A DNA stretch of 20,082 bases from Kiritimatiellia bacterium (GTDB lineage: Bacteria; Verrucomicrobiota; Kiritimatiellia; RFP12; UBA1067): assembly GCA_017508315.1 (NCBI GenBank), contig JAFVZE010000112.1, forward strand, positions 1-20,082, read 5' to 3'. Under the pieces are notes generated by a model, which saw nothing but the letters and a program-made list of their open reading frames with translations, was not told the DNA's origin and did not search any database. This document shows positions 15,219 through 20,082 of this stretch, piece by piece; positions within the stretch are counted from its first letter, which is position 1, and every line of letters starts with the position of its first letter. A program made the translations under genes and the position numbers.

Positions 15219-16124
15219 CTACTTCAGTTCGTCGGCGATCTCTTTCATGAGTTTCGCATACTCCTCGGAAACGAAATCGGGCTTGTATTTGCAGCGCCTG
15301 ACATCCGTCTTGAAGAGCTTGGCCGTCCATACCAGCGCCTGCAGATACTCGCCGCGGCGCGCAAGATGGCATACGTCGCTGTTGGGCACCCATCTGTTCT
15401 CCTTTGTGCGCTTGAACTGGTCGCGCTCCGGCTGCCGGCCGCCGCCCACCACGTCGCCGCCGAAGGAATTCTCGGTGTATTTCACCGGCAGTCTCCTGCG
15501 CCATTCCTGCACCGCGGTCCCCATGCGGATCATCCCGAGCGAATGTTGTTCGGCGAAATCGGCATACGCCGCCTTCAGCTTTTCATACATCTCGTCCTGG
15601 TCGATCTTCCACTTTTTCAACCGCTTGTCCCACGGAGTGTAGCTCCAGGTCTCCTGAACGTAAATCTTCGCCGTCGGCGCAAGTTCACGGATCTTGGCCA
15701 CAAGCTCATCGCCGAAAGGATGATAACTTTCCTTCTGCCAACTCTTGCCGCTCGCCTGCTGGACGGTGACGACATCCCACTTTTCACTTCTCAAAGCGTC
15801 GCAGACGTTGGCTTTTCCGCGCGTGATCTTGCCTTCGCAATTGCGCGAGAAACCGTACGGCAGAAAACTCTTGTCCCCGTCTTTCTGGACATTGTCCCAG
15901 TGCCGCTCCAGCGAACATCCGCCGATGTACAGCGAAGCGAGATCGAGTCTCAATCCGAGGCTTTCCGCGACCGCAGGCATATGCTGCAGCGCACACACCG
16001 AAAAGCTGTTGCCGATCATCAGCACTTTGAGAGGTTTTTCCTCTTCGGATTTGAACGTCGAACAGCCGGACGTCAGAACCGCGCCGACGGCGGCCGCCGC
16101 GGCGATGATATTGATCTTCTTCAT
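15219..16124 (-). CDS. SGNH-hydrolase-like lipoprotein (DUF4886-type)
   Basis: 301 aa. The N-terminus is a lipoprotein signal with lipobox LTSG-C (C21) followed by Ser, which favours the outer membrane. The mature domain begins KVLMIGNSFSV, the GNS form of the SGNH block I with S40 as probable nucleophile. WDVVTVQQASGKSW (116-129) and IYVQETWSYTP (154-164) follow, and NSDVCHLARRGEYL supplies a D-x-x-H pair (D250, H253). This order matches DUF4886 and other SGNH esterases, which often remove acetyl or other acyl groups from glycans. The substrate is unknown. The ATG overlaps the methyltransferase stop by 4 nt (ATGA), with AAGGAG 7 nt upstream. A longer reading frame continues upstream to 17258 but is only the shadow of the methyltransferase gene. 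Confidence 0.85.
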   Translation of the reverse strand: MKKINIIAAAAAVGAVLTSGCSTFKSEEEKPLKVLMIGNSFSVCALQHMPAVAESLGLRLDLASLYIGGCSLERHWDNVQKDGDKSFLPYGFSRNCEGKITRGKANVCDALRSEKWDVVTVQQASGKSWQKESYHPFGDELVAKIRELAPTAKIYVQETWSYTPWDKRLKKWKIDQDEMYEKLKAAYADFAEQHSLGMIRMGTAVQEWRRRLPVKYTENSFGGDVVGGGRQPERDQFKRTKENRWVPNSDVCHLARRGEYLQALVWTAKLFKTDVRRCKYKPDFVSEEYAKLMKEIADELK

Positions 16125-17314
16125 GTCATACTCCTTAGTATTATTCCTTTGAGATACAGCCCTTCCGGAAAGCCGAGCGTCACGGGATGGTCGCTGCCCT
16201 GCCTCGTGCGGGCGATGATTTGAAATTCGCGTCCGGCGTCGAGCGCGGCTTCCTGGACCATTTTGTCGAACATTTCGACGGTCATCGCTCCCGAACACGA
16301 AAACGTGGCGAGCGCCCCGTTCGGCTTCAGAAGCTTCATGGCCAAGAGGTTGATATCCTTGTAGCCGCGGTACGCCTTCATGATCTGCGATTTTGATTCC
16401 GCGAACTTCGGCGGATCGAGAATCACGAGATCGAACTTTTTTCCTTCGTCGCGGCACTTTCGCAGATAGGCGAAAACATCGGCTTCGACGTATTCGACGT
16501 TCGAGTCGCAGATGTGCGCCAAACCCTCGTTCTTCTTCGCCAGTTCCAGCGCGCTTCGCGAAACGTCGACCTGCGTAACGTTGTTCGCGCCGCATATCCG
16601 GCAGCAGTGGCCGAAGCCGCCCGTGTACGAAAAACAGTTGAGGACGTCGCCGTTGTTGCCGAGCGGACCGACGACGGCGCGCGCGTCGCGCTGGTCGAGG
16701 TAAAAGCCGGTCTTGTGCCCCTTGCGCACATCGACGTAGAACCGCGCGGCGCCTTCGGCGATCTCCACGAGTTCCGGCGGCTCGCCGCCGGCGAGAACTT
16801 CGAACCCGGGCTCGGTCGCAAGACCCTCTTTGGCGCGCACATCGACATCGTTTCTCGCCGACACGCCGAGACAGAACGGCGCGAACGTCATAAGCGCGGA
16901 GGCGATTTCGCCTTTGCGCATTTCCGCGCCCGCGCTCGTGAACTGGCAGACGACCCAGCCGGCGTAATAGTCGGCGACCACGCCTGGCAGACTGTCGCTT
17001 TCGGCGTTCACAAGCCGCACCGCGTTCGTGCCGGCATCGGCAAAAAATTCGGCGCGGCGGCCGACTGCGGCGGCGACAAGCCCTTCGACGGTCTTTTCGT
17101 CCGGAGCCGAAGAACCGAACGTCACCATCCTGACGCGGATCTGCGATTGCGGCGAATGCCAGCCGAAGCCGAGCGTCTCCCCGCCGGAGGATACGACCTC
17201 CACCCAATCGCCGGAACCGGCAGCCGAATTTTCGGCGAGAGCGCCGCTGAAAATCCACGGGTGGCGGCGGCGGACGCTGTAATCGCGTTTAGGTTTGAGA
17301 ACGGCCTTTTCCAT
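16121..17314 (-). CDS. rlmI: RlmI-like class I SAM-dependent 23S rRNA methyltransferase
   Basis: 397 aa. An N-terminal PUA-like region (about 1-75, with RRRHPWIFSGAL at 15-26) is followed by a small alpha/beta domain and a Rossmann methyltransferase domain. GHKTGFYLDQR (199-209), NCFSYTGGFG (226-235), ILDPPKF (298-304) and TFSCSGAMT (337-345) match RlmI/YccW and related proteins. RlmI makes 5-methylcytidine 1962 in 23S rRNA; C340 is the equivalent cysteine in the SCS motif. Exact specificity is inferred from family similarity. The ATG shares one base with the iorA stop (TGATG) and has no clear Shine-Dalgarno sequence, which suggests termination-reinitiation. It lies about 2 kb downstream of an rRNA operon, though probably on a separate transcript. 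Confidence 0.88.
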   Translation of the reverse strand: MEKAVLKPKRDYSVRRRHPWIFSGALAENSAAGSGDWVEVVSSGGETLGFGWHSPQSQIRVRMVTFGSSAPDEKTVEGLVAAAVGRRAEFFADAGTNAVRLVNAESDSLPGVVADYYAGWVVCQFTSAGAEMRKGEIASALMTFAPFCLGVSARNDVDVRAKEGLATEPGFEVLAGGEPPELVEIAEGAARFYVDVRKGHKTGFYLDQRDARAVVGPLGNNGDVLNCFSYTGGFGHCCRICGANNVTQVDVSRSALELAKKNEGLAHICDSNVEYVEADVFAYLRKCRDEGKKFDLVILDPPKFAESKSQIMKAYRGYKDINLLAMKLLKPNGALATFSCSGAMTVEMFDKMVQEAALDAGREFQIIARTRQGSDHPVTLGFPEGLYLKGIILRSMT

Positions 17315-19074
17315 CAGCGCACGCGCTTGATCGCGCCGAATTTGCAGACCTGCGAACACTGTTTGCACCCCGCGCACAGACCGGGATCGATAACCATCTG
17401 GTACGCGCCCTTGCGGATCTCGGTGCCGCGCTTCATCGCTGGGCAGCCCATCTTGAAGCACATCCCGCAGGCCTTGCACTTTTCGGCATCGACCTCGCAA
17501 AGTCCTTCCCTGGTGAGCTTCGCGGCGATCCGGCAGGGAGCGTAGGCGATGATGAGCGCACCCTCGTCGCCGTCCATGGCGTCCTTCAGAACTTTCTCCA
17601 GTTCCGCAAGATCGTCGGCGGAGACGGTAACCACCTTCCGGTAGCCGCAGGCCCTGGCGATCGCGTCGATTTCGGTGACGGGGGCGGGGTCGCCCGCGAG
17701 CGTCTTGCCGCTTCCGGGGTTCTCCTGATGTCCGGTCATGCCGGTGATGCGGTTGTCGAGAACGACCGTCGTGACGGGAGTGCCGTTGTAATGCGCGGAA
17801 AGGATTCCCGTCATGCCGGAATGGAAGAACGTCGAATCCCCGAGCACCGCGCAGATGCGGCCCTTCAGCCCCGCCTTCTTCATGCCCGCGGCGTTGCCGA
17901 TCGAAGCTCCCATGCAAATCGTCGTATCCATCGCGTTGAGCGGAGGAAACGCGCCGAGCGTGTAGCAGCCGATGTCGCCGGTCACCGTCGCTCCGAGTTT
18001 GGCGAGCGTGTAGAAAACGCCGCGGTGTCCGCAGCCGGCGCAGAGAACGGGAGGACGCGTCGGAAGTTCGGGAACTTTCGCCTTCTTCGTCTTCGGCACG
18101 TCCTTGAGAATTTCATGCCGCAGTTCCTGCAGACGGTCGGCGTTCAGTTCGAACATGTTGAGATCGGTTTTGTGGGCGACGGTCGCGATGCCCATGGCCT
18201 TGATCTGATCCTCAAGGAACGGATCGAGCTCTTCGACGACAAGCAGTTTTTCGACCGACTTGGCGAACTTCCTGACGAGCGCCTTGGGAAGCGGATTCGT
18301 CCAGCCGAGTTTGAGGATCGAATATTCCGGAAAAATCTCCTTCACGTACTGGTAGGCGACCGCGCTCGTCACGATGCCGAGCGACTTCTTGCCGGGAATG
18401 ATGCGGTTGAACGGCGACTTGACCGCCTCCGCCTCCATCGCGGCGCTGCGCTTCTCGGCGGCGATGCGGTGTCCGCGCGCGAACATCGGCACGGGAATCG
18501 TCTTTTTGATGTTCTTGACGTAAGGAATAAGCGCCTTCGGCGCGGGCTTGAAGCGTCCGAGCTCGACGAGCGACGAACTGTGGCTCGTGCGCGTCGTCAG
18601 GCGGATGATGACCGGAACCTCGAACTTTTCCGAAAGCGAAAACGCCGCGACCGTCATATCGTAGGCTTCCTGACTGTCGGCCGGCTCCAAGAGGAGCGCG
18701 CGCGCGAACTTCGCGAGATTGCGGTTGTCCTGCTCGTTCTGAGAGGAATGCATGCCGGGATCGTCGGCGGAAATGATCACCATACCGCCGGTGGCGCCGA
18801 CGAAAGTGAACGTCATCAAAGGATCCATCGCGACGTTGAGTCCGACGTGCTTCATCGCCGTCAGCGCGCGCGCGCCGGCCATCGACGCGCCGATCGCCGT
18901 TTCCATGGCGACTTTTTCGTTCACCGCCCATTCGCACCTGACGGTGTCTTTGAACTTCGCGACATTTTCAAGGATTTCCGTGGACGGAGTCCCGGGATAG
19001 GCGCTTGCGACCACGCACCCCGCCTGCGCCGCACCGTAGGCGACCGCTTCGTTTGCACTGAGAAACTTCTTCAT
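17314..19074 (-). CDS. iorA: Indolepyruvate:ferredoxin oxidoreductase, alpha subunit
   Basis: 586 aa, normal length. This TPP enzyme oxidatively decarboxylates aryl pyruvates (from Trp, Phe, Tyr) to aryl-acetyl-CoA and reduces ferredoxin in the cytoplasm. The N-terminal domain has SAYPGTPSTEI and WAVNEKVAME (49-58), with E53 near the TPP aminopyrimidine. The TPP-binding domain has CAGCGHRG (345-352), GDIGCYTLG (366-374) and LGDSTFFHSGMTG (411-423), then DNRITGMTGHQ. The C-terminus holds two [4Fe-4S] motifs: C533, C536, C539, C544-Pro and C567, C570, C573, C577. The beta subunit gene iorB, usually adjacent, is not here; the next gene is an rRNA methyltransferase. An AAAGGAG ribosome site precedes the ATG, 25 nt after an extended -10 box. 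It heads the five-gene operon. Confidence 0.94.
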   Translation of the reverse strand: MKKFLSANEAVAYGAAQAGCVVASAYPGTPSTEILENVAKFKDTVRCEWAVNEKVAMETAIGASMAGARALTAMKHVGLNVAMDPLMTFTFVGATGGMVIISADDPGMHSSQNEQDNRNLAKFARALLLEPADSQEAYDMTVAAFSLSEKFEVPVIIRLTTRTSHSSSLVELGRFKPAPKALIPYVKNIKKTIPVPMFARGHRIAAEKRSAAMEAEAVKSPFNRIIPGKKSLGIVTSAVAYQYVKEIFPEYSILKLGWTNPLPKALVRKFAKSVEKLLVVEELDPFLEDQIKAMGIATVAHKTDLNMFELNADRLQELRHEILKDVPKTKKAKVPELPTRPPVLCAGCGHRGVFYTLAKLGATVTGDIGCYTLGAFPPLNAMDTTICMGASIGNAAGMKKAGLKGRICAVLGDSTFFHSGMTGILSAHYNGTPVTTVVLDNRITGMTGHQENPGSGKTLAGDPAPVTEIDAIARACGYRKVVTVSADDLAELEKVLKDAMDGDEGALIIAYAPCRIAAKLTREGLCEVDAEKCKACGMCFKMGCPAMKRGTEIRKGAYQMVIDPGLCAGCKQCSQVCKFGAIKRVR

Positions 19075-19099
19075 TTACTCTCCTTTGGATATGGCGGAT

Positions 19100-19109
19100 A
19101 TTTTACCAT
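19100..19109 (-). promoter_or_regulatory. Extended -10 promoter (ATGGTAAAAT) for iorA operon
   Basis: The minus strand reads ATGGTAAAAT, one base different from the ATGGTATAAT boxes of dxr and the tandem glycosyltransferase. It ends 25 nt before the ATG, so the mRNA would have a leader of about 18 nt that includes AAAGGAG. No clear -35 hexamer is present. Confidence 0.55.
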
Positions 19110-19205
19110 AATCCGCGACGTTTATGCTCAGGATTCGTCGTTTGTTTTAGCGAATGTTTTAGGCGATGCGAAGGTCTTAAAAGGCAAGAGAATCGGTGAC
19201 AAGGC

Positions 19206-19223
19206 AAGGGACATAAGGGACGA
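19206..19223 (+). repeat. Two-copy 9-bp tandem repeat (AAGGGACNN)
   Basis: AAGGGACAT is followed immediately by AAGGGACGA. The same heptamer recurs on the other strand at 19392-19418 with the same 9-bp period, so the two short arrays are inverted relative to each other across about 170 nt. Confidence 0.6.
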
Positions 19224-19265
19224 AAGCGACGATATTCCAAGGGTGCTTGCGCGTCAGGCTATCAG

Positions 19266-19308
19266 CGGAAATCTGGGGACAGACCCCGGAAATCTGGGGA
19301 CAGGCCCC
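19266..19308. repeat. REP-like palindrome doublet (GGGGACAGRCCCC)
   Basis: Two direct 21-bp units, CGGAAATCTGGGGACAGACC and one further base, then the same with G for A in the loop, lie head to tail. Each contains GGGG-ACAGR-CCCC, able to form a 4-bp GC hairpin. Motifs of this kind occur as repeated extragenic palindromes in several bacterial groups and are in some cases linked to IS200-like REP-associated tyrosine transposases. No transposase is present in this window. Confidence 0.6.
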
Positions 19309-19391
19309 GAAAATCCTTGGAAAATTCGGAAAATCCAGTTATTGACTCCGGCAGCGGCACAGGCGCGAAGCTCTCTCTTGCCGTCGCTTGG

Positions 19392-19418
19392 GTCTCTTTG
19401 GTCCCTTTTGTCCCTTCA
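19392..19418 (-). repeat. Three-copy 9-bp degenerate tandem repeat
   Basis: On the plus strand GTCTCTTTG, GTCCCTTTT and GTCCCTTCA follow each other at 9-bp spacing. On the minus strand this reads as AAGGGAC units, the inverse of the array at 19206-19223. It lies just downstream of the 5S terminator. Confidence 0.6.
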
Positions 19419-19433
19419 AAGACTCTCCAAGCC

Positions 19434-19443
19434 AAAAAAAAAA

Positions 19444-19450
<7 letters not shown>
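19434..19450 (-). terminator. Terminator of the rRNA operon
   Basis: The minus strand reads CCGGCAA, the 3' arm of 5S helix I, followed directly by ten T (19443-19434). The terminal 5S helix TTGCCGG/CCGGCAA plus the T-tract would act as, or blend into, an intrinsic terminator. Confidence 0.6.
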
Positions 19451-19562
<112 letters not shown>

Positions 19563-19575
19563 AAAGCCGTTTGAA

Positions 19576-19612
19576 TAATGTTCGAATGTTAGAATGTTAG
19601 AATGTTTGAATG
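19576..19612. repeat. 8-bp tandem array, left arm of inverted repeat in 23S-5S spacer
   Basis: Plus-strand units AATGTTCG, AATGTTAG, AATGTTAG, AATGTTTG and a partial AATG follow a leading T. The 37-nt arm matches the reverse complement of 19724-19760 at 34 of 37 positions. In the transcript it is the 3' strand of the predicted stem, 14 nt before the 5S gene. Confidence 0.85.
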
Positions 19613-19723
19613 ATTTCGACTTTCCGACATTCGTTAATTTGAAACATTGTTCAGAGTTGGGAATTAAAGAGAATTACAACGTTTTTGAGATGCGATTTGA
19701 TCTCACTTTTTAGTGAAGTTTTT

Positions 19724-19760
19724 CATTCGAACATTCAAACATTCAAACATTCGAACATTA
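19724..19760. repeat. 8-bp tandem array, right arm of inverted repeat in 23S-5S spacer
   Basis: Plus-strand units CATTCGAA, CATTCAAA, CATTCAAA, CATTCGAA and a partial CATTA. It pairs with the array at 19576-19612 across a 111-nt loop. The loop contains two small hairpins, GAGAT/ATCTC (19687-19704) and CACT/AGTG (19705-19716). In the transcript the arm starts about 6 nt after the mature 23S end. Confidence 0.85.
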
Positions 19761-19765
19761 ATAAA

Positions 19766-20082
<317 letters not shown>

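Larger units (their letters stand above)
19110..19433. other. Repeat-rich intergenic stretch between iorA promoter and 5S terminator
   Basis: About 325 nt with no supported gene. Reading frames here are extensions of iorA shadows or cross into the 5S gene. It holds a TGTTTTAG doublet of 12-bp period (19143-19162), a 9-bp array AAGGGACAT/AAGGGACGA (19206-19223), a doublet of a GGGGACAGRCCCC palindrome (19266-19308), GGAAAATTC/GGAAAATCC (19319-19336) and an oppositely oriented 9-bp array (19392-19418). The region looks like accumulated short repeats rather than protein-coding DNA. Confidence 0.6.

Noticed and set aside
15219..17258. A single 679-codon minus-strand frame covering the lipoprotein and methyltransferase regions
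   Set aside because: Only its last 301 codons, from the ATG at 16124 with AAGGAG and a lipobox, make sense. The upstream part is a shadow frame of the RlmI-like gene.
16121..17917. A 598-codon form of the RlmI-like gene starting inside iorA
   Set aside because: The first 200 codons are Arg-rich shadow sequence opposed by the true iorA frame. The family N-terminus begins at the ATG at 17314.
19110..19260. A small plus-strand gene or decayed gene in the iorA-5S gap
   Set aside because: The frame is open only as a continuation of the iorA antisense shadow, has no start with a ribosome site, and includes repeat sequence.
19576..19760. CRISPR array in the 23S-5S spacer
   Set aside because: The repeats are contiguous 8-bp units without spacers and are arranged as two inverted arms; no cas gene is present.
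19563..19765. A tRNA gene between 23S and 5S
   Set aside because: No cloverleaf, TTCGA-type T-loop in context or CCA end was found; the spacer is A/T-rich and explained by the inverted arrays.

Overview
The window looks like chromosomal DNA of a GC-rich, Gram-negative-type, fermentative or anaerobic bacterium, probably of the PVC superphylum (Lentisphaerota or Kiritimatiellota-like). This is inference from gene content: a DapL-type lysine route, a GH123/DUF4091 secreted hydrolase, a DUF4886-type SGNH lipoprotein, a periplasmic thioredoxin with a CYWC centre, a short CstA, and an indolepyruvate:ferredoxin oxidoreductase. No 16S rRNA is present to settle it. Everything lies on the minus strand, so the map is read from high to low coordinates, co-oriented with an rRNA operon.

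Right end (20082 to 19434): the 3' end of a 23S rRNA gene, a 203-nt spacer and a complete 5S rRNA gene followed at once by a T10 tract. The spacer carries two 37-bp arms, each a tandem array of an 8-bp unit. The arms are inverted relative to each other and would form a long stem in the precursor RNA. Between the 5S and the next gene lies a repeat-rich, apparently non-coding stretch of about 325 nt. It holds two copies of a GGGGACAGRCCCC palindrome and short 9-bp tandem arrays in opposite orientations.

Operon A (19074 to 13189): iorA, an RlmI-like rRNA methyltransferase, an SGNH-hydrolase lipoprotein, a periplasmic thioredoxin-like protein and a short CstA transporter. The spacing is tight or overlapping and the unit ends in a clear intrinsic terminator. 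iorA has an extended -10 promoter and a good Shine-Dalgarno sequence.

Then coaD (13131 to 12652) has its own promoter. It is followed by a long chain, operon B (12619 to 1493): dxr, rseP, ispG, a Wzy/WaaL-type polymerase or ligase, dapL, a LarA-family nickel-pincer racemase or epimerase, a 97-aa membrane protein, a Tat-exported metallophosphoesterase and a GH123-type secreted glycosidase. Five of its eight junctions overlap, the other gaps are 18 nt or less, and no terminator was seen. The unit links MEP isoprenoid synthesis, envelope stress proteolysis, surface polysaccharide assembly, diaminopimelate synthesis and secreted carbohydrate or phosphate-ester hydrolysis. A final gene (1466 to the window edge) encodes a protein with two glycosyltransferase family 2 domains in tandem, again with its own promoter.

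The most striking signals outside genes are two. Three start codons (dxr, coaD and the tandem glycosyltransferase) each lie exactly 9 nt after a perfect TATAAT and have no spaced Shine-Dalgarno sequence, which suggests nearly leaderless mRNAs. The other is the paired inverted short-tandem-repeat architecture around the 5S gene. No CRISPR array, tRNA, prophage or intact insertion sequence was seen.
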